This document shows, piece after piece, positions 48,620 to 57,401 of a DNA stretch of 64,000 nucleotides. A model generated the notes under the pieces. That model worked only from the letters and a program-made list of their open reading frames with translations. It had not been told where the DNA came from and did no database searches. How positions within the stretch are numbered: the stretch's first letter is position 1; each line of letters begins with the position of its first letter. The translations under genes were made by a program, and so were the position numbers. Source of the DNA: Motiliproteus sp965230185 (lineage in GTDB: Bacteria > Pseudomonadota > Gammaproteobacteria > Pseudomonadales > Balneatricaceae); NCBI GenBank assembly GCA_965230185.1, contig OZ245995.1, positions 5,332,001-5,396,000 on the forward strand, written 5' to 3'.

Positions 48620-49992
48620 TGAGTTCAGCCATGGAAAATGGCCAGGTAATCGTCATCGACGATGAAGAGATTGTGCGGGAATCGATGCTCCAGACCCTCG
48701 AGCTGGAAGGTTATAGCGCGGTCGCTTACGAAGATCCGATGCAGGCGCTTTCGGCATGCTCCATGGGCTGGCAGGGCGTGATTATCTGCGATGTGCGTAT
48801 GGATATCATGAACGGCCTCGAGGTGTTAGAGAAGATACTCGACGTCGATCCTGAAATTCCCGTCATCATGTTCAGCGGCCATTCCGACATCGCGATCGCC
48901 ATCAGGGCAATTCGCCGGGGTGCCTACGATTTTCTGGAAAAAACCGATGATCCTCAGCACCACCTCAACACCGTCGAGCGCGCCTGGAAAAAGCGCGAGC
49001 TGGTGCTGGAAAACCGTCGCTTACGACAGGCCATCGAAGGTCAGCACGAAATTGATAAGCGCCTTGTCGGTCAGACCGAGGCCATCGTGCGGCTGCGTGA
49101 CACCGTGTTACAGCTGGCCCAGGTGGATGTCGATCTGATCATCAATGGAGAGACTGGTACCGGCAAGGAAGTGGTCGCACAGTGCCTGCATGATTTCAGT
49201 CCGAGAAAGGATAAGCCGTTCGTTGCCCTAAACTGCGGCGCGGTCACCGAATCGGTAATAGAAAGCGAACTCTTTGGCCACGAAGCCGGGGCGTTCACCG
49301 GCGCCAGCAAGAAACGTATCGGTAAGATCGAGTATGCCAGTGGCGGCACTCTGTTCCTGGATGAGATTGAAAGCATGCCCGCCTCTCTTCAGGTAAGACT
49401 GCTGAGAGTCCTGCAGGAACGGACCCTGCAGCGACTGGGAGGAAACTCAGACATCAATGTCGATATCAGGGTAATCGCTGCATCCAAGGTGGATCTGAGG
49501 GATGCCGCTGATGAGGGCAGCTTCCGGGAAGATCTCTACTACCGCCTCAACGTTGCCAGTATTGATCTGCCCGGGCTGGATCAGCGAAAAGATGATATTC
49601 CGCTGCTATTCAGTCATTTTGCTGAGCAGGCCTGCCAGCGCTTCGGCCGTGACAGCAGACCGGTTCCCGATCTGCTGTTGCAACAACTGTGCATGCAATC
49701 CTGGCCGGGGAACGTCAGAGAACTGCGCAATGCCGCGGAACGCTGGGCGCTGGGATTACCTTTCGGTAGCAACCTCAGCATCGCCGAGCCTCCCCGGGAG
49801 GGCAATCTGGATGAGCTTGTTGCCAGCTATGAACGGGAAATCATTCTGTCAGCGCTTAAGGCCAACAGGGGCCAGGCCGAGTTAACCGCCCGGGCGCTGG
49901 GCATTCCCCGTAAAAAGCTCTACCTGCGAATGAAAAAATACGACCTTGATCGCCGGGATTTCACTCAGGAGCCGGCCAGCAGCTCCGACTAG
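48619..49992 (+). CDS. Sigma54-dependent response regulator (DctD-like)
   Basis: 457 residues. Receiver domain (Asp58 in ICDVRM, with Asp14/Asp15 and Lys108), AAA+ domain with Walker A GETGTGKE (177-184) and the sigma54-contact loop GAFTGA (224-229), and a C-terminal Fis-type helix-turn-helix (QAELTARALGIPRKKLYLRM). It overlaps the kinase gene by one base (ATGA-type). A sigma54 promoter with palindromic upstream sites lies 200 bases downstream, before dctP. Confidence 0.95.
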   Translation: MSSAMENGQVIVIDDEEIVRESMLQTLELEGYSAVAYEDPMQALSACSMGWQGVIICDVRMDIMNGLEVLEKILDVDPEIPVIMFSGHSDIAIAIRAIRRGAYDFLEKTDDPQHHLNTVERAWKKRELVLENRRLRQAIEGQHEIDKRLVGQTEAIVRLRDTVLQLAQVDVDLIINGETGTGKEVVAQCLHDFSPRKDKPFVALNCGAVTESVIESELFGHEAGAFTGASKKRIGKIEYASGGTLFLDEIESMPASLQVRLLRVLQERTLQRLGGNSDINVDIRVIAASKVDLRDAADEGSFREDLYYRLNVASIDLPGLDQRKDDIPLLFSHFAEQACQRFGRDSRPVPDLLLQQLCMQSWPGNVRELRNAAERWALGLPFGSNLSIAEPPREGNLDELVASYEREIILSALKANRGQAELTARALGIPRKKLYLRMKKYDLDRRDFTQEPASSSD

Positions 49993-50029
49993 TGCGCCCA
50001 GAGCCCTGAACGTAAGCCCTGAAGCCCGA

Positions 50030-50055
50030 AGCTCTGAGAAGCCGGCTTCAGAGCT
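50030..50055. repeat. Hairpin/palindrome after the response regulator gene
   Basis: AGCTCTGAGAAGCC pairs with GGCTTCAGAGCT with a 2-base bulge. It may end the regulator transcript or bind the activator. No T-run follows. Confidence 0.45.
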
Positions 50056-50070
50056 CATTGAAAAACTCTC

Positions 50071-50094
50071 CGATGAGTCAGAAGTGACTCATCG
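50071..50094. promoter_or_regulatory. Palindromic upstream activating site (candidate)
   Basis: CGATGAGTCA and TGACTCATCG, a perfect 10-bp inverted repeat with a GAAG spacer, about 106 bases upstream of the sigma54 promoter. This is the usual place for an enhancer-binding dimer such as DctD. Confidence 0.6.
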
Positions 50095-50199
50095 AGCCAG
50101 ATCAGCCCGAGTCAAAACTGTCCCGAACAGCGCTATCCGGAACGTCCAGTAAAAACCTACACACTTGTTTTTAAAGCTTTTTCCACTTTTCTCCGGATC

Positions 50200-50215
50200 T
50201 GGCTTCTGATTTGCA
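50200..50215 (+). promoter_or_regulatory. Sigma54 promoter of the TRAP operon
   Basis: TGGC-N7-TTGCA (50200-50215) matches the -24/-12 consensus TGGCACG-N4-TTGCA at all the invariant bases. It lies about 60 bases before the dctP ATG. Confidence 0.75.
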
Positions 50216-50275
50216 ATATCAGAATCAGCCAATGCCTCAGGTATTGCTATCAAAACAGAAACCTGGAGAACAATA

Positions 50276-51262
50276 ATGAAACGTTTTACCAATAAAGCTG
50301 CGGTACTGCTTGCTTCACTGCTGACCCTGGGGGCGACCAGCAACGCTTCGGCGGAGACTCGCTGGGATATGCCCACCCCCTATGGGGATGGTACTCACCA
50401 GACTCAGGTAGCGCGTAGTTTTGCTGAAGAGGTTAACGCTAACGCCAGTGGCAAACTGACTATCAATATCCATTCCGGCGGTTCGCTGATCAAGCATCCG
50501 GAAATTCACCGGGCCGTTAAAACCCGTCAGGTACCGATCGGTGAAGTATTTATCGGTCGTCTCGGCAACATCAACCCGATCTTTAAGCTGGACAATATTC
50601 CGTTCCTGGCCACCGACTTCGACAGCGCCGAAAAGCTCTATCAGGCCTCGAAACCGGAACTGGCCAGAGCGCTGGCCAAAGAAAATCTGATTCTGCTCTA
50701 CACTTCCCCCTGGCCGGCCCAAGATCTGTACACCAATACCGATGTGAAAAAGCTGGCGGACCTGAAGGGCATGAAAATGCGCTCCTACAGCCCCACCACC
50801 TCGCGGCTGGCAGACCTGATGGGGACAACACCGGTGAATATTCCCTTCAGCGACGTGGCGCAGGCGTTTACCACCAACGCGGTTGACGCGATGATCACCT
50901 CCCCCAGCACCGGTGTGAATGGCCAGAGCTGGGACTACATCTCCCACTTCACCACCATCCATGCCTGGATTCCGAAGAATATGGTGTTTGCCAACAAGCG
51001 GGTTTTCGATCGCCTGGATCAGGCAACACAGCAGGTAATCCTGACCGCAGCCGCGAATGCGGAGAAGAAAGGCTGGGCGCTGGGTCGTAAGCTGGCTGTC
51101 GACCACACCAAGGCTCTTTCCAAAAATGGCATGAAGGTGATCGAGCCCAGCGATCAGCTGATTTCCGAGCTGGAAGAGATCGGTTTCCAGATGGTCAGCG
51201 AGTGGCTGAAAGAAGCCGGTGACTCCGGTAACGCTGTATTAGACGCCTATAAGGCTCTCTGA
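50276..51262 (+). CDS. TRAP transporter solute-binding protein DctP
   Basis: 328 residues with signal peptide (MKRFTNKAAVLLASLLTLGATSNASA). DctP fold: HQTQVARSFAEEVNANASGK, ADLKGMKMRSYSPTTSRLADLMG with the conserved Arg that binds a carboxylate, PVNIPFSDVAQAF and NAVDAMITSPSTGV. It binds an organic-acid-type substrate in the periplasm. First gene after the sigma54 promoter; a hairpin separates it from dctQ. Confidence 0.93.
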   Translation: MKRFTNKAAVLLASLLTLGATSNASAETRWDMPTPYGDGTHQTQVARSFAEEVNANASGKLTINIHSGGSLIKHPEIHRAVKTRQVPIGEVFIGRLGNINPIFKLDNIPFLATDFDSAEKLYQASKPELARALAKENLILLYTSPWPAQDLYTNTDVKKLADLKGMKMRSYSPTTSRLADLMGTTPVNIPFSDVAQAFTTNAVDAMITSPSTGVNGQSWDYISHFTTIHAWIPKNMVFANKRVFDRLDQATQQVILTAAANAEKKGWALGRKLAVDHTKALSKNGMKVIEPSDQLISELEEIGFQMVSEWLKEAGDSGNAVLDAYKAL

Positions 51263-51274
51263 TCCCTCTCCCGG

Positions 51275-51308
51275 GAGGCGCTTTGCTGATCGCCGGGTAA
51301 AGCGCCTC
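51275..51308 (+). repeat. Intercistronic hairpin between dctP and dctQ
   Basis: GAGGCGCTTT (51275-51284) and AAAGCGCCTC (51299-51308), a perfect 10-bp stem with a 14-base loop and no T-run. Such hairpins can stabilise the upstream dctP message and lower dctQM expression. Confidence 0.6.
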
Positions 51309-51428
51309 TCCGGCCAGCGCATCAACCAGTTATAAGAACCTCAGACCCCGACTCCAGCGGATGATCAATCCCGCATAACAGCGATGATCATGTTGGGCTT
51401 TCTGGTCAGGCAATCGGGTAAGAATAAT

Positions 51429-51944
51429 ATGCAGACGATTAAACATTACTTCTATTCAGCCTCCGTGGTGTTATCGGGCACCTGCCTGGTGGTGATGACA
51501 CTGCTGATTCTGGCTCAGATCGCAGCGCGGTTTTTCGGTGTCATCATTCCCTCTTCCGAAGATTTTGCCGGCTGGCTACTTTCGGCAACGATCTTCTTCG
51601 GGCTCGCCTATACCTTTAACACCGGAAACCACATCCGGGTCACCATCCTGCTCTCCCGCCTGAGAGGCACAACACGTCGCCTGGTTGAGTTTATTAACCT
51701 GACGGCAGGCCTGCTGATCAGCGGCTATCTCGCTTACTACACCGCTTATACGGTTTACGAATCCTATATCTATAACGATGTAACAGATACCTATCTGGCC
51801 ATGCCACTCTGGGCTGTACAGATGCCGATGGCCCTGGGGTCACTGTTTCTGCTGATCGCCGTTGCCGATAGCTTGCTGACGGCATTGCAGGGTGAAAAAC
51901 CGGGGTTTATTGCCCATGAAGATGCATTGAGCAGCGCGGAGTAA
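51429..51944 (+). CDS. TRAP transporter small permease DctQ
   Basis: 171 residues from the ATG at 51429, with four membrane segments (VVLSGTCLVVMTLLILAQIA; FAGWLLSATIFFGLAYTF; LVEFINLTAGLLISGYLAYY; AVQMPMALGSLFLLIAVADS). An earlier ATG at 51384 would add 15 residues. It ends 4 bases before dctM. Confidence 0.9.
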   Translation: MQTIKHYFYSASVVLSGTCLVVMTLLILAQIAARFFGVIIPSSEDFAGWLLSATIFFGLAYTFNTGNHIRVTILLSRLRGTTRRLVEFINLTAGLLISGYLAYYTAYTVYESYIYNDVTDTYLAMPLWAVQMPMALGSLFLLIAVADSLLTALQGEKPGFIAHEDALSSAE

Positions 51945-51947
51945 ATC

Positions 51948-53252
51948 ATGGATATCACATTAGTAGGTTTTATTTTAGTTATCAGCATGTTGTTAATGCT
52001 CACCAGCGGAGTCTGGGTCGCCTTAACGCTGACCGGTATCTCGATTATCGGTTTACAGCTGATCGGCAATGACAGCATTGGCCTGTTGCTGGGCACCTCA
52101 TCCTGGAGTGCCGTGACCGGCTGGTCACTGACCGCGCTGCCCCTGTTTATCTGGATGGGTGAGATTCTGTTCCGCACCCGGCTTTCCCAGGACCTGTTTG
52201 AAGGCCTGTCCCCCCTGCTCTCCCGATTTCCGGGCAGGCTGTTACATGTCAACATTCTGAGTTGCGGCATCTTCGCGGCGGTTTCCGGATCATCCGCGGC
52301 CACCGCCGCCACCATCGGCCGCATGACGCTGCCGGAGCTGTCACGACGGGGATATGATGATTCCATGTCCATCGGCACTCTGGCGGGCTCGGGCACACTG
52401 GGACTGCTGATCCCCCCCTCCATCATCCTTATTGTCTACGGGGTCTCTGCCGAAGTATCCATCGCCCGGCTGTTCCTGGCGGGTGTTCTGCCGGGACTGG
52501 TGCTGATTCTGCTGTTTATGTTCTTTACCGCAGGCTGGACCCTGATCCAGGGACGCTCCGGCAATGTGGCCGATAATGTTCAGTACAGCTTCAGGGAGAA
52601 GATTCAGTCGCTGAAAAAACTGATTCCCATCATCCTGCTGATCGGCTCGGTGCTGGGATCCATCTATCAGGGTATTGCCACGCCGACCGAAGCGGCAGCC
52701 TTTGGCGTGGCGGGATCGCTGATCCTCTCTGCCCTGCTGGGCAGTTTCAGCTGGAGCGGACTGATTGACAGTATCTCAGGAGCCGTCAAAAACTCCTGCA
52801 TGCTGGGACTGATTCTGGTGGGCGCTCACTTCCTGACCCTGGCGATGGGCTTTATCGGTATCCCCAACGCTCTGGCAACCTGGATTTCTGAACTGGGACT
52901 ATCGCCTTTCGAGCTGATCCTCTATCTCACGGTCTTTTTTGTGGTACTGGGATGCTTCCTGGACGGTATCTCGGTCATCGTTCTGACCACTTCTGTGGTA
53001 CTGCCCATGGTCACCCAGGCGAATATTGACCTGCTGTGGTTCGGCATCTTCCTGGTGCTGGTGGTAGAGATGTCACAGATTACTCCCCCCGTTGGTTTCA
53101 ACCTGTTTGTGATCCAGGCACTGACCGGCAGGAACATCCTCTATGTCGCCAGGGCCGCTCTGCCATTCTTCTTTATGATCGCCATCGCCATCGTCCTGAT
53201 CACCGTTTATCCGTCGATCGTGCTGTACCTGCCGACGCTGATGACCTCCTGA
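51948..53252 (+). CDS. TRAP transporter large permease DctM
   Basis: 434 residues, about 12 membrane segments; contains the DctM-type stretches AAVSGSSAATAATIGRM, LAGSGTLGLLIPPSIILIVY and ATPTEAAAFGVAGSLIL. Sodium-driven membrane channel of the TRAP system. The neighbouring glutamate dehydrogenase hints at a glutamate-yielding substrate, which is inference. Confidence 0.95.
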   Translation: MDITLVGFILVISMLLMLTSGVWVALTLTGISIIGLQLIGNDSIGLLLGTSSWSAVTGWSLTALPLFIWMGEILFRTRLSQDLFEGLSPLLSRFPGRLLHVNILSCGIFAAVSGSSAATAATIGRMTLPELSRRGYDDSMSIGTLAGSGTLGLLIPPSIILIVYGVSAEVSIARLFLAGVLPGLVLILLFMFFTAGWTLIQGRSGNVADNVQYSFREKIQSLKKLIPIILLIGSVLGSIYQGIATPTEAAAFGVAGSLILSALLGSFSWSGLIDSISGAVKNSCMLGLILVGAHFLTLAMGFIGIPNALATWISELGLSPFELILYLTVFFVVLGCFLDGISVIVLTTSVVLPMVTQANIDLLWFGIFLVLVVEMSQITPPVGFNLFVIQALTGRNILYVARAALPFFFMIAIAIVLITVYPSIVLYLPTLMTS

Positions 53253-53288
53253 GCGTAACGCTGGCAAAGGACTCAATACACTGTGAAA

Positions 53289-53310
53289 CCTGCCCTGCTC
53301 AGCGGGCAGG
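53289..53310 (+). repeat. Hairpin between dctM and the glutamate dehydrogenase gene
   Basis: CCTGCCC (53289-53295), 8-base loop, GGGCAGG (53304-53310), no T-run. It may be a processing or partial-termination structure. Confidence 0.45.
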
Positions 53311-53416
53311 GACTGAACAGCATGGAATTTTACCCACAGGGATGTTCACCACTCAGGCTTTGCAGCCGGTAAAAACAGCGCGGCAAAGCGGCCAGGACTA
53401 TGACAGATCACTGGAT

Positions 53417-56400
53417 ATGAACATGACACAGCAATACAAAAACAATAACAAAAACGGATTATCGACAGCTCCGAACAACCGCAACGGCGATGACACCGCC
53501 CGGGTCAGCCACTGCGGCTTCACGGAAACCCCTGACGATCAGGCTCAGCTATGCTTCAGCATCAGTGGCACAGGTGCTCTGATGGCCCTGTCAGAGCTGC
53601 TCCCGGTACTCGAGAATATGGGAGCCAGGGTTGTTTCTGCCAACAGCACCGAAACCTTTACCGAGACCGACGGCTCCGGACCGGGCTGGCGTATACGGCT
53701 TAAACTGCTGAGCGATCAGGGCGAACTGATCAGCAACCGCGCCCTGCAACACAATTTTAAGAAGCTGTTTCTGGCGGTCATCCGGGGAGAGGTTGAAAAT
53801 GACGGTTTCAACCGTCTGGTCACTCTCCCGGAGATCAGTATTGATGAGCTGGTATTGCTGCGGGCTGTGGCCAGATACCTGTTACAGATCAATGTTCCAT
53901 TCAGTCAGACCTCTGTCGAACAGGTTCTGAGCCGGCACAGCCAGATCACGGTCCTGCTGACCCGGCTGTTTCGCAGCAAATTCAGCCTGCTCGCGGCCCC
54001 GTCCGGGCAACAGCGGCAGGCGGAAACGGCTGAGCAGCAACGGCTGATTGTCGCCGGTCTCGATCAGGTCAGCCGGCGGGATGACGACCGCATACTGCGT
54101 AGTTATTTCTCGGTCCTGAACGCGATGGTACGCACCAATTTCTACCAGTCATCCGGTCCGAGTCATGCTCTGAAAGCCCTGAGTTTCAAATTGAGGGCTA
54201 AGCAGATCGAGACCATACCCCAGCCCGCCCCCGAATTCGAAACTTTCGTTTACAGCCCCAGGATAGAAGGTGTGCATCTGCGGGGAGGGAAGGTTTCACG
54301 CGGAGGGATCAGATGGTCCGACCGCAGAGAGGACTTTCGCACCGAAATCCTCGGACTTGTTAAAGCGCAGATGGTGAAAAATTCAGTGATAGTGCCGGTC
54401 GGGGCGAAAGGTGGCTTCGTCATCAGGCAGGGAGGCGCGGATCAGCTCGCGGCCCGTTATTCCGAATTTATCGCCGCCCTGCTGGACATCACCGACAACC
54501 TCAAAGCTGGCGGAATCATCCCCCCGGTTGATGTGGTCAGGTATGACGATGACGATCCCTATCTTGTTGTCGCCGCAGATAAGGGCACCGCCGCCCTTTC
54601 AGATACCGCCAATGCCATAGCCGGAGCATACAGTTTCTGGCTTGGCGATGCCTTCGCCTCAGGTGGGGCCAATGGTTATGACCACAAGAAAATGGGTATC
54701 ACCGCCCGGGGCGCCTGGCAGTCGACCCGTCGCTTATTCAAAGAGCTTGGGATCGACAGCCAGCGCCAGGAGTTCACTACCATCGCCATCGGAGATATGT
54801 CGGGGGATGTGTTTGGCAACGGCATGCTGCTGTCGGAGCATATCCGACTTGTTGCCGCATTCAATCACCAGCATATCTTTATCGATCCGAATCCCGATGC
54901 AGCAACCAGCTTCGCAGAGCGTAAGCGGCTGTTCAATTTACCCCGTTCAAGCTGGGGGGACTATTCGGAGAAGCTGATCTCTGCCGGGGGCGGCGTGTTC
55001 CCCAGAAGCTGCAAGCAAATCCCCCTGACCCGCCAGATCAGGTCGTTGTGCAGAATCAGCCCGGATATCCAGGCGATCAGCCCTGACGAACTGATCCGCC
55101 GGCTGTTGAGTGCCCCGGCAGACCTGCTATGGAACGGCGGTATAGGAACCTATGTTAAATCCGGCACAGAAAGCCATCAGGATGCCGGTGACCGGGCCAA
55201 CGATGGGGTGCGGGTTAATGCCACCGATCTACGCGCCAGAATCATTGTCGAAGGCGGCAACCTGGGCCTGACTCAGTCAGCCCGTATCGAGTTCGCAAAA
55301 AATGGCGGACGCATCACCACCGATGCGATCGATAATTCCGGTGGTGTGGACTGCTCTGATCATGAAGTGAATATCAAGATCCTGCTGCAGCAGTTGCTGG
55401 AGGACCGGGTTATCGACCTGCCGCAGCGCAACCAGCTGCTGGAGAGCATGACCGACGAGGTAGCCGAGCTGGTGCTGCGTAATAACTACCAGCAGAGCAA
55501 GATGCTGAGTCAGTCGAATCAGACTTCGGCACTGTTTATCGATAAACATGCCCGGCTGATTCAGCTGCTGGAAAAGAAACAGCTGCTGAACCGGGAACTG
55601 GAAAACCTTCCGGACAATGCCAGCATGAACGGGCTGATCCGGACAGGACAGGGGCTGACACGGCCTGAAATCGCGGTGCTGCTGGCCTCCAGCAAGACCT
55701 ACCTGTTCAATAAACTGGTCGATTCGGATCTGATAGAGGACAAGCTGATCAGCAGGGAACTGTTCAACTACTTTCCCTCGGTGCTTCGCCAACGTTACCC
55801 GGACTACATCCGCAACCATCCGCTGGCCAGAGAGATACTGGCGGCCCAGATAACCAACCAGGTGGCCAACCGGATGGGCTCCACCTTCTGCAACAACCTG
55901 CTGGAAGTCGATCACAGAGATGCCGCCCTGTGGGTTAAGTCCCACATCGCAGCCCGGGAAATTTTCGGCACGGCGGATCTGGGTCAGCAGATCGAAGCCC
56001 TGGAATTTTCCGTCCCTAACAGCCTGCAGATGGACCTCTTCCTCAGGCTTCATTTCCCGATGGAAAAAGCCGCGCACTGGCTACAGGAGTACGAAGGTGA
56101 GCAGTTTGATACCAGAACCGTGGTTGAAAAATTCACCCCCTGGGTCAACTACCTGAGAGGCCATCTGCCGAAGCTGTTAAGTGAAAATGAGGCGAAGACC
56201 TGTCAGCAGGCGGTATCCGAGCTGACAGAGCAGGGCATCCCCGTCGGGCTTGCCGAGCAATTATCCGCGCTGGATTATCTCTACCATGCGTTGGATATTG
56301 CGATTATCGCCAGTTCTGATGTCCGGGAAATGGAACGGGTGGTAACGGCATACTTCCGGCTGAACGGTGAGCTGGATCTGTTCTGGCTGCGTCGATACCT

Positions 56401-56644
56401 GAATTCAGTTCCGATCCGTGACAGATGGTACCGGAAAGCTAAGGATGTGATGGCCAGGCATATGGATCAGGCGGTCCGGAATCGGGCACGGCAGCTGCTG
56501 AATCAGTTTCCATCAGATGATTCGGGATCATCCCCCTGCCGCAGCGAACACTACTCAGAACTGCTCAATGAGATCAGGGCCCAACAAAACCCCAGCCTGG
56601 CAACGGTGACCGTCGCCATAGAGCAGATAAACGCGCCGATGTAA
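53417..56644 (+). CDS. NAD-specific glutamate dehydrogenase, short version of the large type
   Basis: About 1075 residues from the ATG at 53417; the frame is open back to 53036 but there runs inside dctM and is not coding. The catalytic core is of the large bacterial NAD-GDH class: GGIRWSDRREDFRTEILGLV, VPVGAKGGFV with the active Lys, GDMSGDVFGNGMLLS, and EGGNLGLTQSARIEFA. Members are usually about 1600 residues. Here most of the N-terminal ACT-like regulatory part is missing, leaving roughly one such domain. It oxidises glutamate to 2-oxoglutarate and ammonia. Confidence 0.88.
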   Translation: MNMTQQYKNNNKNGLSTAPNNRNGDDTARVSHCGFTETPDDQAQLCFSISGTGALMALSELLPVLENMGARVVSANSTETFTETDGSGPGWRIRLKLLSDQGELISNRALQHNFKKLFLAVIRGEVENDGFNRLVTLPEISIDELVLLRAVARYLLQINVPFSQTSVEQVLSRHSQITVLLTRLFRSKFSLLAAPSGQQRQAETAEQQRLIVAGLDQVSRRDDDRILRSYFSVLNAMVRTNFYQSSGPSHALKALSFKLRAKQIETIPQPAPEFETFVYSPRIEGVHLRGGKVSRGGIRWSDRREDFRTEILGLVKAQMVKNSVIVPVGAKGGFVIRQGGADQLAARYSEFIAALLDITDNLKAGGIIPPVDVVRYDDDDPYLVVAADKGTAALSDTANAIAGAYSFWLGDAFASGGANGYDHKKMGITARGAWQSTRRLFKELGIDSQRQEFTTIAIGDMSGDVFGNGMLLSEHIRLVAAFNHQHIFIDPNPDAATSFAERKRLFNLPRSSWGDYSEKLISAGGGVFPRSCKQIPLTRQIRSLCRISPDIQAISPDELIRRLLSAPADLLWNGGIGTYVKSGTESHQDAGDRANDGVRVNATDLRARIIVEGGNLGLTQSARIEFAKNGGRITTDAIDNSGGVDCSDHEVNIKILLQQLLEDRVIDLPQRNQLLESMTDEVAELVLRNNYQQSKMLSQSNQTSALFIDKHARLIQLLEKKQLLNRELENLPDNASMNGLIRTGQGLTRPEIAVLLASSKTYLFNKLVDSDLIEDKLISRELFNYFPSVLRQRYPDYIRNHPLAREILAAQITNQVANRMGSTFCNNLLEVDHRDAALWVKSHIAAREIFGTADLGQQIEALEFSVPNSLQMDLFLRLHFPMEKAAHWLQEYEGEQFDTRTVVEKFTPWVNYLRGHLPKLLSENEAKTCQQAVSELTEQGIPVGLAEQLSALDYLYHALDIAIIASSDVREMERVVTAYFRLNGELDLFWLRRYLNSVPIRDRWYRKAKDVMARHMDQAVRNRARQLLNQFPSDDSGSSPCRSEHYSELLNEIRAQQNPSLATVTVAIEQINAPM

Positions 56645-56843
56645 CTCCTGACTGTCCGGCTGTCACTGCAGGTGCTGAGCCCCCGCTCAGCCCTGAGCCG
56701 TGGCAATTTATACCCGGACTGGCGGATTGCCTGCCATTCACTCCCTGCTATTCGAGAATCCGGATTAATCGCCTGACTGCTCCCCCCCGGGCCTGCCGCG
56801 CGGATCCTGCGTGATGCCCCTTCGAAAAAAAACCCGCCAGCGG

Positions 56844-57389
56844 CTAATCCTGGTAAGGCTCAATCCGAAACGCCTCCATCCGATAGCCCGAAGTCGCCAG
56901 CTCGTGGCTTTTCCTTTCGGTTTTCAGCTTTCCCGTTACCCAGACCGCGTCGTAGAGGTTTTCCACGTGGGTGCCCGGCTCGAAGCGCACATAGATAATC
57001 TGGTTGGAGGGTGGAGGTGGAACATGAATACAGGCCCCGAAATAGGGAACCAGAAAAAACTCAGTGACCCGCTGCCCTTCCGATTCAACAGGCACGACAT
57101 AGCCCGGCACCCTGACCATGCTGCCATCCATCTCTGAAACCACCGGCGCCGACTGCATCGCCAGCATCATTTCATCCAGCAGCTTCTGAGCACCGGGGTC
57201 AAAATCATCGATGGCGTCCAGTTCATCGGCTTTACCGAATATATCATTCAGGGTAAACCCCGGGGGCATCAGCTGCTCCCACTCGATTTCCTGAACCAGT
57301 TCGCCATTGAATCGTTCTGAGGCGAATGACGAGAAGCTGGGCAGAAACAGCAACAGAGCGAACAGGATTCGTTTCAACTGTAGTTGCAT
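56844..57389 (-). CDS. DUF3299 periplasmic protein of the zinc operon
   Basis: 181 residues from the ATG at 57389 (AGGTG upstream), signal peptide ending SFA. DUF3299 pattern: MVRVPGYVVPVE, FFLVPYFGACIHVPPPPSNQ with a conserved Cys/His, and YDAVWVTGKL. It is the last gene of the ZrgA-ABC unit, the same order as P. aeruginosa PA4063-PA4066. It probably handles metal in the periplasm. Confidence 0.85.
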   Translation of the reverse strand: MQLQLKRILFALLLFLPSFSSFASERFNGELVQEIEWEQLMPPGFTLNDIFGKADELDAIDDFDPGAQKLLDEMMLAMQSAPVVSEMDGSMVRVPGYVVPVESEGQRVTEFFLVPYFGACIHVPPPPSNQIIYVRFEPGTHVENLYDAVWVTGKLKTERKSHELATSGYRMEAFRIEPYQD

Positions 57390-57401
57390 CAATACACCTG
57401 C

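Noticed and set aside
53036..53416. 127-codon N-terminal extension of the glutamate dehydrogenase frame
   Set aside because: It lies inside dctM in another frame and does not resemble the enzyme family.
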